A DNA stretch of 64,000 nt from Legionella cherrii (lineage in GTDB: Bacteria; Pseudomonadota; Gammaproteobacteria; Legionellales; Legionellaceae): contig NZ_LR134173.1 of the NCBI RefSeq assembly GCF_900635815.1, forward strand, positions 2,512,001 through 2,576,000, given 5' to 3'. Of the stretch, positions 45,100 through 54,789 are shown piece after piece; within the stretch, counting starts at the first letter, position 1; each line of letters opens with the position of its first letter. The translations under genes and the position numbers were made by a program. The notes below the pieces were generated by a model. It ran no database searches, had not been told where the DNA came from, and saw nothing but the letters and a program-made list of their open reading frames with translations.

Positions 45100-46320
45100 T
45101 TATATTGCAGATCCCAGTTTGAAGATGGGTAAATACATTGCAACCACAAGTCCACCTACCAAGACACCCAAAACAACCATAATAACAGGTTCTAATAAAC
45201 TACTCAGTGAATCGACAGCATTATCCACATCTTCTTCATAAAAATCAGCAACCTTACTTAACATTTTTTCTAAAGCACCTGACTCTTCTCCAATGGCTAC
45301 CATCTGGATTACCATGTTGGGGAATAATTGAGTGTTTTCCATGGCCTTATTCATTTGTTGACCGGTTGATACCTCTTCTCTAATTTGATCAGTGGCTTTG
45401 GCGAAAATTATATTTCCTGTCGCCCCTGCCACCGATTTAAGTGCCTCAACTAAAGGCAAACCTGCAGCGAAAGTAATCGACAGTGTTCTTGAAAATCGAG
45501 CGATTGCAGCTTTCTCAATAATAGGCCCAATAACAGGTAGCTTTAATAAGGTTCTATCCACATTTTGTGCAAATTGAGGGGAGTGTTTTTCTGCATAAAT
45601 AAAAGCGTAAACCCCTCCGCCCAATGCGCCAAAAATTAAATACCAATAGGATTGAAAGAATTTGGACATGCTCACTACTGCTTGGGTCATAGCAGGTAGA
45701 TCAGCACCAAAACCTTTAAATAGGGATTCAAACTGAGGAACAACAAAAATAAGTAAGCCGGTCGTAACAATCAGAGCGACAACCATGACGGCCATAGGGT
45801 AAGTTAACGCCTTTTTAATTTTCTTTTTTATGGTTTCTATTTTTTCTTTGTATGTGGCGACTTTATCGAGCATGATATCTAGAGAACCTGACTTTTCTCC
45901 AGCTTCCACCAAATTGCAAAATAATTCGTTAAAATAGGCAGGATGTTTCATCAATGCTTCTGAGAGAGTTAACCCTGTTTCAACATCAAGTTTAATGTTT
46001 TCAATTAATTCTTTAAGTCGTTTATTTGTCTGTCCTTTTGCAACAATATCAAAGGATTGCACTAACGGTATCCCGGATTCTATCATTGTAGCGAGTTGGC
46101 GACTAAATACCGTGATATCACCTGACTTAATTTTCTTGCTTTTAAAATTGAAGAGAGGGGCGCGTTTTTTAGCAATTTTGCTTACGATAATTCCCTGTCT
46201 GCGTAATTCTACTTTAGCTAAAGCAAGACTTCTGGCGTCGATATCGCCATTTATTTTTTGAGCCGCTTTATTAACACCTGTGTAATGAAAAGTTAAGGTG
46301 GTATTGGCATTTTTTTTCAT
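45100..46320 (-). CDS. pilC: Type IV pilus inner-membrane platform protein
   Basis: The 406-residue protein has the T2SSF layout: two homologous cytoplasmic helical domains (each with FSRQLATMIESGIPLVQSF-like or FSRTLSITFAAGLPLVEAL-like starts) and three spans. It anchors the PilB motor. It starts 12 bp after pilB. Confidence 0.96.
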   Translation of the reverse strand: MKKNANTTLTFHYTGVNKAAQKINGDIDARSLALAKVELRRQGIIVSKIAKKRAPLFNFKSKKIKSGDITVFSRQLATMIESGIPLVQSFDIVAKGQTNKRLKELIENIKLDVETGLTLSEALMKHPAYFNELFCNLVEAGEKSGSLDIMLDKVATYKEKIETIKKKIKKALTYPMAVMVVALIVTTGLLIFVVPQFESLFKGFGADLPAMTQAVVSMSKFFQSYWYLIFGALGGGVYAFIYAEKHSPQFAQNVDRTLLKLPVIGPIIEKAAIARFSRTLSITFAAGLPLVEALKSVAGATGNIIFAKATDQIREEVSTGQQMNKAMENTQLFPNMVIQMVAIGEESGALEKMLSKVADFYEEDVDNAVDSLSSLLEPVIMVVLGVLVGGLVVAMYLPIFKLGSAI

Positions 46321-46331
46321 TTTTTGCGCAG

Positions 46332-48053
46332 TTAATCAACGGTTACCCGATTGACTTCCTCTATAGTTGTAATACCTTGTTTTACCTTCTCAAGCCCAGA
46401 TTGATAAACAGTAATCATGCCTTCATCCTGAGCAATCTTTAATATATCTAATGAATTCCCTCCGGACATGATGACCTGTCCAAGTGTTTTGGTCATAGGT
46501 AATACTTCAAATAATCCTATTCTACCGCGGTATCCATTGTTACATTTAGGACATCCTCCAGCTTTGTATAATTTAATCCCTTCTATATCTGCCTCGGTAA
46601 AACCTAATTCCAACAAACCTGGTTTATTGACGTCATCTCTCAATACTTTACAATGTTCGCATAATTTTCGAGCTAAGCGTTGTGCAATAATAAGTGTTAC
46701 TGAACTGGCTACATTAAATGTCGCGATTCCCATGTTAACCAAACGATTAAGGGTTTCAGCTGCACTGTTTGTATGCAATGTTGAGAGTACCAAGTGTCCC
46801 GTTTGCGCTGCTTTAACTGCTATTTCCGCGGTTTCCAAATCACGTATCTCACCAACCATGATGATGTCAGGGTCTTGACGTAAAAATGATCGTAACGCGT
46901 TTGAAAAGGTTAAACCTGCTTTGGGATTAATATTAACCTGATTGATCCCTGGCACTTTAATTTCAACGGGGTCTTCAGCTGTGGAGATATTAACCTCTTT
47001 AGTATTAAGTATATTTAAGGCGGTATACAAGGTTACCGTTTTACCACTACCGGTGGGGCCTGTTACAAGGATCATCCCTTGAGGACGTTCAATTGAATGG
47101 ACAAAATGTTCTTTTTGGATCGGGCTAAAGCCTAAAGCCTCAATACCAAGTTTTGCTGAGCCAGGATCTAAGATACGCATAACCACTTTTTCACCTGAAG
47201 TAGTAGGGCAGGTGCTTACGCGAAAATCGATGGATCGGGTTTTGGATATTTTCATTTTAAACCCCCCATCCTGAGGTATTCGCCTTTCTGAAATATCTAG
47301 GTTGGACATGATTTTTATGCGCGCCGTAATTCGCGTAGCCAAACTTCCTGGCGGTGTGGCAATTTCGTGTAAAATACCATCTTGCCGATAGCGTATTCGA
47401 TATTCTTTCTCGTAGGGTTCAAAATGTATGTCGGATGCTCCTTGTTTAATGGCATCAAGAAGTATTTTATTGACGAATTTTACAATGGGAGCATCTTCGG
47501 TGAGTGACGTTGCAATATTTGTTTCATGCTCTTCTTCATCATTAATGATAAGTCCATCAAATTCATCACTATCGCCACCAACAAACTCCGATAAACCCTG
47601 AGTTTCCTGCAATGTGAGTAAGTGATCAATTAGCGCGCTCAGCTTATCAGCCTCTACGACAATTGCATGCGTATTGAGCCCAGTATGGAATTGAATTTCT
47701 TTTAAAGACGCTTGGATACTTGGATCTTCTGTTGCTAGGTATAAATTGTTGCCTCGGTAAAATAAGGGAACCATTGAATGTCGACGAATTAATTTCTCAT
47801 TAACCAGACTAGTGGGGATAGAATCGACTTCAATGCAGTCAAGATCAAGTATGGGAACGCCAAAATTTCGCGACGCTGCAAGTGCAATTTGTGTGGCTGA
47901 TAAAATATTATTTTTTACAAGATATTGAACCAAAGAGATTTTTTCTGCAGCTGCTTGTTTGCAGAATTCGACAGCTTGAGCTCTATCTAACAACTTTTCA
48001 AGAACAAATAGCTGTCCTATTCCATGTAATTTGAATTCATCCGTTCCTAACAT
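46332..48053 (-). CDS. pilB: Type IV pilus extension ATPase
   Basis: The 573-residue motor has Walker A GPTGSGKT (about residues 330-337), Asp box, Walker B IIMVGEIRD, His box LVLSTLHTNSA and two CxxC pairs (CEHC, CPKC) for zinc. It powers pilus assembly, with PilC and PilD from the same operon. Pili in Legionella serve attachment and DNA uptake. The upstream 300 bp carry a 14-bp palindrome near the start. Confidence 0.97.
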   Translation of the reverse strand: MLGTDEFKLHGIGQLFVLEKLLDRAQAVEFCKQAAAEKISLVQYLVKNNILSATQIALAASRNFGVPILDLDCIEVDSIPTSLVNEKLIRRHSMVPLFYRGNNLYLATEDPSIQASLKEIQFHTGLNTHAIVVEADKLSALIDHLLTLQETQGLSEFVGGDSDEFDGLIINDEEEHETNIATSLTEDAPIVKFVNKILLDAIKQGASDIHFEPYEKEYRIRYRQDGILHEIATPPGSLATRITARIKIMSNLDISERRIPQDGGFKMKISKTRSIDFRVSTCPTTSGEKVVMRILDPGSAKLGIEALGFSPIQKEHFVHSIERPQGMILVTGPTGSGKTVTLYTALNILNTKEVNISTAEDPVEIKVPGINQVNINPKAGLTFSNALRSFLRQDPDIIMVGEIRDLETAEIAVKAAQTGHLVLSTLHTNSAAETLNRLVNMGIATFNVASSVTLIIAQRLARKLCEHCKVLRDDVNKPGLLELGFTEADIEGIKLYKAGGCPKCNNGYRGRIGLFEVLPMTKTLGQVIMSGGNSLDILKIAQDEGMITVYQSGLEKVKQGITTIEEVNRVTVD

Positions 48054-48359
48054 AGGCTTCTATCAGCTCATAATAATATTAACTATAGTTAATCCATTTA
48101 ATAAAATCACGTGTTTCAGTCAACATTATTGCTTACGTTGCGCAGGTTGGACGAAAACAATACTAAAACAATCATATCCTTAATTTAAATAGTGTCTATA
48201 GACAATTCGACTATCCAGGCCATTTTGACTCATTATTATGAGTTGTCAACAGCCTCAGCAGAAGATATTTAAGTTCAAAAAAAGAAAATGGATTGTATGT
48301 ATGAGAAACTCGTTGTATTGTAGTTTAATTCAGGATTCACTATTTTAAAAGGCATTATT
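48054..48359. promoter_or_regulatory. Divergent intergenic region with a palindrome
   Basis: The gap between pilB and the divergent methyltransferase has no gene. TTAACTATAGTTAA (48079-48092) is a perfect 14-bp palindrome 26 bp before pilB and could be an operator. No firm promoter is assigned. Confidence 0.4.
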
Positions 48360-49142
48360 TTGTTGATTGAACGACAATTAAAACAATATCGCGCCCTGAA
48401 TAAATGGTTTCAATCACCCCTGGGGCTTTTTGCTGCACATGAGTTTTTAGTTAATCTTGAATCTGAAAGTGATTATTCACATGGCGATACATTACTGCAA
48501 TTAGGAAATTGCGGCGATAACATTTGGTTAAAAAAATTCAATTACACTCATAAATGGATTGCTTCTCCTTTTTTATTGGCTCATAAAGTGCAAATTAAAT
48601 GTGCTTTAAATCAACTTCCACTCGACCGTAATAGTGTGGATTGTATTATTGTCCCACTTACCCTGGAGCCTTTCAGTAATAGTTTGAGTCTGATCGATGA
48701 AATCGATCGCGTTCTTAATCCCATGGGTTTTGTTGTTTTATTAAGTATTAATCCTTGGAGCCTTTGGGGTGGGGCAATAAAAACTGGATTACTACATTGT
48801 TATAGCGATCAAAAAGTTAAAATGAGAACCCCATTTAACATCAATCGAATTTTTTTGCAAAGAGGGTATAGACAGTATTCTTTAAGTAATTTTTGTTATA
48901 TCCCGCCAGTCAATAACGCATCACTAATTAAAAAATTTACTTTTCTGGATGAAATAGGCAAGATGCTTTGGCCATTACCCTCAGGATTTTATTGCTATAT
49001 TGCTCAAAAATATCAGGCTATACAACCTAATTTGCAATATAAACCAGTTGAGGAGCCAATAAAAGATTATCAGGCCCCCTTGCAGCCTGTTATTTTTTCT
49101 TCCCAAGTACCTAATTTGCGTCGATCAGATAAAATCAAATGA
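48360..49142 (+). CDS. Class I SAM-dependent methyltransferase-like protein
   Basis: The 260-residue protein has a degenerate motif I (DTLLQLGNCGDN, about residues 41-52) and DCIIVPLTLEPF with LIDEIDRVLNPMGFVVLLS, as in Methyltransf_11 enzymes. The start is a TTG at 48360 (AAGG about 7 nt upstream) or the adjacent TTG; there is no ATG nearby. The glycine-rich loop is weaker than usual, so activity is not certain. Confidence 0.75.
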   Translation: MLIERQLKQYRALNKWFQSPLGLFAAHEFLVNLESESDYSHGDTLLQLGNCGDNIWLKKFNYTHKWIASPFLLAHKVQIKCALNQLPLDRNSVDCIIVPLTLEPFSNSLSLIDEIDRVLNPMGFVVLLSINPWSLWGGAIKTGLLHCYSDQKVKMRTPFNINRIFLQRGYRQYSLSNFCYIPPVNNASLIKKFTFLDEIGKMLWPLPSGFYCYIAQKYQAIQPNLQYKPVEEPIKDYQAPLQPVIFSSQVPNLRRSDKIK

Positions 49143-49242
49143 TTTATAAATCGGTCACATAGAAGATCAAAAACTTGAGCGAACGATAAAAAGTTGATGC
49201 CAGGATCATCCCTTGATCCAGAGTGGTCATTTACATGGAATG

Positions 49243-49824
49243 TTACTTCTGATCCTTGGGTTTCGATGTCATATCAAACGGATTTGGGCTTTTTATCTCT
49301 CCTAAAGTAGGAGATTCTGTTTCTATGGAGCCAGTCGATTGACTTCTTTGCGTGACTGTTTCGTTGAATGTTTTTAAACTATCCATTAATTTTTCTTGAC
49401 CTGAACTGCCAAAAGGTATTTGACTAATACCTTCTTTTATTGCGCTGCCTATTTCTTTTTGGCTTCCCTGATACAATTCACCATTTCCAGAAGAATACAC
49501 ATAATCATCTTTAGGGACAAAGGCAATGTCACTTATAAATGCAGCACTCAATGGGTTCATACCACCACAACAAAATTGTTGACATTTTTTTGCCTCATCA
49601 TCATAGAATTTTTTTTTCTGTTGCTCATCGCGAAAAGAAAGAATAGGAGGGAACTCCATCAGTAACGCATTTCGCTGCTGTTTTATATTCTCATCTTTTT
49701 CCTCATCAAGAACATTGGAACGATAATGATCAATTAAAGGAGATTGCTGTTTGCCGGGAACTAGATTTTGAAAAAAAATCATTTCATTAAATTGGATAGG
49801 TTGTTCCTGCTTATTTTGTGTCAT
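49243..49824 (-). CDS. Hypothetical protein
   Basis: The 193-residue product is soluble, rich in Gln, Lys and Ser, with a cysteine cluster (CQQFCCGG, about residues 81-88) and a disordered Ser/Pro-rich C-terminus. No family recognised. It is in the style of Legionella-specific proteins, but there is no PmrA-type box (half-sites upstream are 10 bp apart, not 11). Confidence 0.6.
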   Translation of the reverse strand: MTQNKQEQPIQFNEMIFFQNLVPGKQQSPLIDHYRSNVLDEEKDENIKQQRNALLMEFPPILSFRDEQQKKKFYDDEAKKCQQFCCGGMNPLSAAFISDIAFVPKDDYVYSSGNGELYQGSQKEIGSAIKEGISQIPFGSSGQEKLMDSLKTFNETVTQRSQSTGSIETESPTLGEIKSPNPFDMTSKPKDQK

Positions 49825-49919
49825 AGTATATTATTCCAATAAGCTCTTAATAATTTAAAGGTTAGCATTTATCGGATGAAATGCGAGCTCAAACTCTAAT
49901 TAACTCCTGTTAATTTAAT

Positions 49920-49949
49920 TTGAACAGTGTCCCTTTATTTTTGTATACT
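49920..49949 (+). promoter_or_regulatory. Sigma-70-like promoter for the DUF1820 gene
   Basis: TTGAAC (49920-49925), 18 bp, TATACT (49944-49949), about 30 bp before ATG 49979. Confidence 0.5.
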
Positions 49950-49978
49950 TCGCTTTGTCATAAGAACAGGTTAATTTT

Positions 49979-50305
49979 ATGAATAAAAAAACAATATTCA
50001 GAGTCACTTTTGCTAATCAAGAAGCAATTTATGAAATTTATGCACGCTCCATTAAAGAAAGTGAAATGTTTGGGTTTCTCGAGGTTGAAGAACTGGTGTT
50101 TGGTGAACAAACTGCATTGGTTGTTGACCCTTCTGAAGAACGATTAAAAATTGAATTTAACGGCGTAAAGCGGACATTCATCCCCATGCATTCAATTTAT
50201 CGTATTGATGAAGTGACAAAACAAGGAACAGCTAAAGTTAAAGATAATCCAGGTTATGGAAGTAAAGTTAGCCCTTTTCCAGGCACAGGAAAAATAAAAG
50301 ATTAA
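49979..50305 (+). CDS. DUF1820 family protein
   Basis: The 108-residue protein matches the proteobacterial DUF1820 pattern (IFRVTFANQEAIYEIYAR, FLEVEELVFGE, MHSIYRIDEV). Its role is unknown; it is a small cytoplasmic protein. AGG precedes the start. It is 46 bp before the HPRT gene. Confidence 0.88.
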   Translation: MNKKTIFRVTFANQEAIYEIYARSIKESEMFGFLEVEELVFGEQTALVVDPSEERLKIEFNGVKRTFIPMHSIYRIDEVTKQGTAKVKDNPGYGSKVSPFPGTGKIKD

Positions 50306-50351
50306 ATGAACGCTCCCTTATATCCCACTCTTTGTCCCAAGGATTCAAATA

Positions 50352-50912
50352 ATGACTATTCCAGATAAAATTAAAAAAGTGTATGAGAAGTCAACTTGCT
50401 TGTTTACTACAAATGAAGTTGAAGCCGCTCTTGATCGTATGGCGATAAATATACATAAAGAATTGCAAGAGCAAAATCCAGTCCTTCTTTGTGTTATGGT
50501 AGGGGGCTTAGTTCTTTTAGGCAATTTATTGCCACGCTTGGACTTTCCGTTAGAAGTAGACTATGTCCATGCAACCCGTTATCAGGGCGAGACAACGGGA
50601 GGCGATATCGTGTGGAAAGCAAAGCCTTCGGCTAATTTAAAGGGAAGAACTGTTCTTGTAGTTGATGATATTCTCGACGGTGGCATCACATTAGCTGCAA
50701 TTATTGATGAAGTAAAAAAACTTGGCGCGGAAAAAGTATATAGTGCAGTTTTGGTTGATAAATATAGGAAGCGTGTTGTAAATGGTCTTCAAAAGGCTGA
50801 TTTTGTAGGTTTACAAGTAGAAGATCATTATATTTTTGGTTATGGAATGGATTATAACGAATACTTGCGGAACGCACCGGGTATTTTTGTTGTGCACCCT
50901 GACCATGAATAG
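50352..50912 (+). CDS. hpt: Hypoxanthine-guanine phosphoribosyltransferase
   Basis: The 186-residue enzyme has the PRPP-binding motif [13 protein letters not shown] (about residues 99-111) and the flexible loop with [14 protein letters not shown]. It salvages hypoxanthine and guanine to IMP/GMP. AAGGA lies 9 nt before the ATG. A terminator follows. Confidence 0.93.
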   Translation: MTIPDKIKKVYEKSTCLFTTNEVEAALDRMAINIHKELQEQNPVLLCVMVGGLVLLGNLLPRLDFPLEVDYVHATRYQGETTGGDIVWKAKPSANLKGRTVLVVDDILDGGITLAAIIDEVKKLGAEKVYSAVLVDKYRKRVVNGLQKADFVGLQVEDHYIFGYGMDYNEYLRNAPGIFVVHPDHE

Positions 50913-50937
50913 CTAAAACTGCAAAAGAACTACATAT

Positions 50938-50964
50938 TCGAGCTCGCATAGGGCTCGATTTTCT
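50938..50964 (+). terminator. Terminator after the HPRT gene
   Basis: TCGAGC / GCTCGA stem with a 9-nt loop, followed by TTTTCT. Confidence 0.55.
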
Positions 50965-51233
50965 CATACTGAACTCTTAATTTTCTTTTAGATAACAAAG
51001 TCATAAATATCAACTATACTCATCTTATATGTAATGTATGGGCATGTGACATGTGATGAAGACTGTATTCACAGAACACCCGTATTCTGTTAACAAAGTT
51101 TATGTTCAACTTGTATTCTTTGCAGCAAAAACAGCCTGCAAATTAATATTCAGAGGTTGTACTGTTTTTTTCCATAAGATTTATTCTTTTATTTTGAATA
51201 GGTCCGCCTCCTTATTTTTAAAGGGAGATAATT
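50965..51233. other. Gene-free stretch before the GNAT-like gene
   Basis: No convincing gene. A 64-codon frame (51053-51247) has no ribosome site, runs into the next start and is not believed. The downstream gene has a clear AAGGGAG site at its end. Confidence 0.5.
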
Positions 51234-52415
51234 ATGGGCCAATTTAAGTTAGCCAGAGTCCAGACCACTAAAGATGCCAAGGATTTTATTCGAGTCAATG
51301 TCAAAATAAACAAAAATAATGCTGATTACATCCGTCCCTTGAATAAAGACATCGATGATGTATTTGATCCACAACGGAATAATACATTTCGACATGGGTG
51401 GATTCAACGTTGGATTTTACGTGATACACGGGGTGAGCTAGTGGGCCGAATTGCAGCGTTTATTAATTTACAATATCAAGTTATTGCGGATAATTATTTA
51501 GTAGGGGGAATAGGTTTTTTTGACTGCATTTACGATCATCAAGCTGCAAAAATACTTTTTGATGCGGCAAAAGACTGGCTTCAATTCCAAGGAATTGAAG
51601 CCATGGATGGGCCGATAAATTTCGGAGAACAAGACCGATGGTGGGGATTACTGGTTGAGGGTTTTCAGAACCCACCGTACCTTACGAATTATAATTTACC
51701 TTATTATCAAGAATTGTTTGAAGCCTACGGATTTCAAGAGTTTTATCATCAATTAGGTTATAGCATCGCTTTAGATACATCCTTAAAACCCATCTGGTAT
51801 AAAATCCATTCTGAATATGAAAATAATCCTGACTTTTCGATTCAACATATTGATACAAATAACTTCAAAAAATTTTCTTATGATTTTACAGAGATGCTAT
51901 ATATAGATAAACTGGATTTAGGGCCTAATGGACAAGTTGAGTTTGATCTAGTAGTTGATCTGCTAAGAAAAATGCTGCTATTGGGCGATAATCCAATGGT
52001 TTTATTAGCTCAATATCAACAGCGTCCAATAGCTGCATTGTTTTCTATTCCAGATTTAAATCAATTAATTAAATATTTAAATGGGAAGTTTGGTATTGTG
52101 CAAATTGTGAAACTGTTTTGTTTGAAACATTTTAAACCCTGTAACAAAATAATGGGTTTAATTTATGCTATCATCCCAGAGTTTCAAAAAACAGGAATTA
52201 CTGTTTACTTAACTATCGAATTATTAAAGAAAATAAATAAATCTCCAAAATTTAGGTATACGGAGTATGAAATGAAATGGATTGGTGAAGTTAATCCTAA
52301 AATGCATCAGCAGATGGAAAAAATTGGTTTAATGCATAAAAATAGAGTGCTTACAACATACAGATATTTCTTCGATAAAAGCAAAACGCTTAAATCTTCC
52401 CCACTAATCATTTAA
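51234..52415 (+). CDS. GNAT-like acyltransferase-fold protein
   Basis: The 393-residue protein has the layout of large GNAT-like hypothetical proteins of bacteria: WILRDTRGELVGRIAAFIN (about 60-80), GGIGFFDCIYD, AMDGPINFGEQDRWWGLLVEGF and a second half with IIPEFQKTGI and RYTEYEMKWIGEVN. The acetyl-CoA loop is not obvious, so catalytic function is uncertain. AAGGGAG precedes the ATG. The SDR gene follows after 32 bp, likely co-transcribed. Confidence 0.72.
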   Translation: MGQFKLARVQTTKDAKDFIRVNVKINKNNADYIRPLNKDIDDVFDPQRNNTFRHGWIQRWILRDTRGELVGRIAAFINLQYQVIADNYLVGGIGFFDCIYDHQAAKILFDAAKDWLQFQGIEAMDGPINFGEQDRWWGLLVEGFQNPPYLTNYNLPYYQELFEAYGFQEFYHQLGYSIALDTSLKPIWYKIHSEYENNPDFSIQHIDTNNFKKFSYDFTEMLYIDKLDLGPNGQVEFDLVVDLLRKMLLLGDNPMVLLAQYQQRPIAALFSIPDLNQLIKYLNGKFGIVQIVKLFCLKHFKPCNKIMGLIYAIIPEFQKTGITVYLTIELLKKINKSPKFRYTEYEMKWIGEVNPKMHQQMEKIGLMHKNRVLTTYRYFFDKSKTLKSSPLII

Positions 52416-52447
52416 TTGAGATTAAAGCAAGCAAAGGAGCTTAAAAG

Positions 52448-53308
52448 ATGCGATCTGCTCTGATTACTGGTGTTTCATCTGGAATTGGATTTGCCATTGC
52501 TCAAGAGTTAGTTACTCACAATATTCGTGTTTTTGGAAGTGTTCGCAATGAAGATGATGCATTAAGGATTAAAGAAGAGCTGGGTACTCTTTTTGTTCCT
52601 CTTTTGTTTGATATAACCGATGAATTGGCAGTAAAAAAAGCAGCACAAGAAGTTCGTAAACAGTTACGAGGAAAAAAACTTTGGGGATTAATTAATAATG
52701 CAGGAATTGCTGTTGTTGGTCCTTTGACCGAAATGCCGCTTGATGAGTTTCGTCGTCAATTTGAAGTAAATGTGATTGGGCAAATTAGGGTAACTCAAGA
52801 GTTCATCTCTTTGCTTGGAGGCGATAAAACGCTGGATGGAGCCCCGGGTAAAATCATCAACATAGGATCTATATCCGGTAAAATTTGCAGACCTTTTTTT
52901 GGTCCCTATTCTATTTCAAAATATGGAGTGGAAGCATTTTCAGATACTTTGCGTATTGAGCTGATGATTTCTGGTATTGATGTAGTACTGATTAGACCGG
53001 GAATGGTTGACACTCCCATTTGGCATAAAAATGAAGATCAAGTCAATGAGGATAAGCTGAGTCAGTCTATTTATGCGAAGTCTCTTCTAAAATTTAAAAG
53101 CTATATTTATCATAAACTGGAACTATCTGCTTTACCTGCCAAAAAAGTAGGTGAGCTTGTAAATAAAATTTTATCTAACCCACATCCTAAATCGAGTTAT
53201 GTTTTGGTTCCTAATCTCTTCACCGATTGGATATTGCCCATGTTATTACCTAAACGTTTTATGAATAAAAAAATTGCAAATGCACTTGGTTTTTTTAAAG
53301 ACAATTGA
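52448..53308 (+). CDS. Short-chain dehydrogenase (extended C-terminus)
   Basis: The 286-residue SDR has TGVSSGIGFA, NNAGIAVVG, Ser in NIGSISGK and YSISK. After the catalytic core comes a tail of about 60 residues with a hydrophobic end (LFTDWILPMLLPKRF), which may bind a membrane. Lipid-related substrates are plausible, unproven. Confidence 0.9.
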   Translation: MRSALITGVSSGIGFAIAQELVTHNIRVFGSVRNEDDALRIKEELGTLFVPLLFDITDELAVKKAAQEVRKQLRGKKLWGLINNAGIAVVGPLTEMPLDEFRRQFEVNVIGQIRVTQEFISLLGGDKTLDGAPGKIINIGSISGKICRPFFGPYSISKYGVEAFSDTLRIELMISGIDVVLIRPGMVDTPIWHKNEDQVNEDKLSQSIYAKSLLKFKSYIYHKLELSALPAKKVGELVNKILSNPHPKSSYVLVPNLFTDWILPMLLPKRFMNKKIANALGFFKDN

Positions 53309-53455
53309 ATTAAATGATACTTTGTCCCCTGGGTATGCTTAAGTGCCGAAAACTTGACTAGTTCAACTCATTGACGCAAATACAAGCTCAGATTAAGGAC
53401 TTTCAAACTATTATTTGATATCATTGTTCATTTAATATCCTAATCAACAAACGAT

Positions 53456-54652
53456 ATGAAACTTGCTTTTTTTATTAGTAGTGCTGGAGATACTGATTTA
53501 GCATTAAATACGATCAGAGTCCTAGAGTCTCACGGTAAGCATGAGGTTTTACTGATTTCATTAACTAAAACAGCACAGGATCGAGTCGCTGTCTTTAATT
53601 CAAATTTAGTATCCACTAAAATATCATTGCCCGAATTAATTACTACTGAAAATAACTCTTTTGCAGTAAGTTCCTGCAATGAAGAGCAACTTAATAGGAT
53701 AATAAAATACTTGCAAACAGAGAAGGTTCAGCAAGTATATTGTGGTGTTCCCTCGGTGAGCAATAAAGTTCCTTTTCAAATCGCAGCGGCATTAGAGGAT
53801 GTGCCTGTACTTATGGCTTATGAGTTTATGTTTAAGCCTGATAACCATAACTTATGGGATTTTTTACCTACTCTAAAAAACAAGCCAAATGTACAATGGG
53901 CTTTGCCATTGGAGAAGGCTGTAGCAGACTTCGAAATTAAAGATAAAAGTAAAATACATATTATTGGTCATCTAAGTATTGACAATGCGCTTGCCATAAA
54001 ACCGGAAGTGAATGATACAGAACTTGCACAGAGATTCGATGCAGAACGAGATCGGATCCAGAAGACGCGAAAAACTTTGCAAATTACTGAAGGAAATTCA
54101 TTCGCTTTTGTGAGTAGTACCACCCAGCCTGTGGCAATTGATAGTACTTTTGTAAATGGTTTACTTGATGTACTTCCCAAGCATCCTAATATGGAAGTAC
54201 GTCTTGGTCTACACCCTGGTATTGAAAATCTCGATGCTTATTTAATAGAAATACTTGAGGTTTGTAAAAAACATCAAGATGCATGTAAGAATCAATTTAA
54301 AATTATTTTGACGAGTAGTTTATTTGAAAAACTTAAAAAACCTGAATTGACTGTAATTAATCCTGAATTTGAGCATCTTTTTATACGGGCCAATGTCAAT
54401 GGTAATGAAGCTGCCGCAGCTGCTGAGTATGTAGCTCAGGCTGTTCCTGGAGCTTTATTAAATCAGGGGGTATTAGAGGGAAAACCAGCTTATACTCATT
54501 TTGGGAAACCATATCTTCCGGAAAAATATTTTTCTAGCAGTATATCGGCTTTTTTTACTGCAAAACGGCAACAAGAGCGAAGTAAAGATGAATTGGGATT
54601 AGATAAGAAAACTGCCCCTGAGTGTTGTGCCGAAGTTCTTTTAAAATTATAA
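53456..54652 (+). CDS. Rossmann-like hypothetical protein, possible GT-B fold
   Basis: The 398-residue protein begins KLAFFISSAGDTDLALNTIRVLESHGKH-like alternating strand/helix and has a second half with FAFVSSTTQ and VRLGLHPGIENL as in nucleotide-sugar glycosyltransferase folds. No catalytic motif is clear. I know no characterised member. It is followed by a repeat. Confidence 0.62.
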   Translation: MKLAFFISSAGDTDLALNTIRVLESHGKHEVLLISLTKTAQDRVAVFNSNLVSTKISLPELITTENNSFAVSSCNEEQLNRIIKYLQTEKVQQVYCGVPSVSNKVPFQIAAALEDVPVLMAYEFMFKPDNHNLWDFLPTLKNKPNVQWALPLEKAVADFEIKDKSKIHIIGHLSIDNALAIKPEVNDTELAQRFDAERDRIQKTRKTLQITEGNSFAFVSSTTQPVAIDSTFVNGLLDVLPKHPNMEVRLGLHPGIENLDAYLIEILEVCKKHQDACKNQFKIILTSSLFEKLKKPELTVINPEFEHLFIRANVNGNEAAAAAEYVAQAVPGALLNQGVLEGKPAYTHFGKPYLPEKYFSSSISAFFTAKRQQERSKDELGLDKKTAPECCAEVLLKL

Positions 54653-54659
54653 GATCTTC

Positions 54660-54770
54660 AAAGGAGTCCCCTCCGGCTTGTAGGAGGGGTGCTTTGGTGA
54701 GGGTGACACAATCATCCCCGTTATCTGTCTTGCGGATTGTTTCTCCCCTGCAGAGAGAAGTTAAGGTAAA
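54660..54770. repeat. Palindromic repeat, relative of that at 23685
   Basis: A hairpin CCCCTCC / GGAGGGG (54667-54688) and a distal TCTCCC segment follow the pattern of the element between atpQ and atpB. It lies at the convergent ends of the Rossmann-like and aminopeptidase genes. Confidence 0.6.
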
Positions 54771-54789
54771 GAGTGTTTTTTACTCACAG

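Noticed and set aside
49825..49978. PmrA-type box for the 49243-49824 gene
   Set aside because: TTAAC and TTAAT are 10 bp apart instead of 11, and no -10 hexamer is placed as in the other four.
51053..51247. 64-codon frame before the GNAT-like gene
   Set aside because: GTG start without ribosome site, overlaps the next gene start, low-complexity aromatic content.
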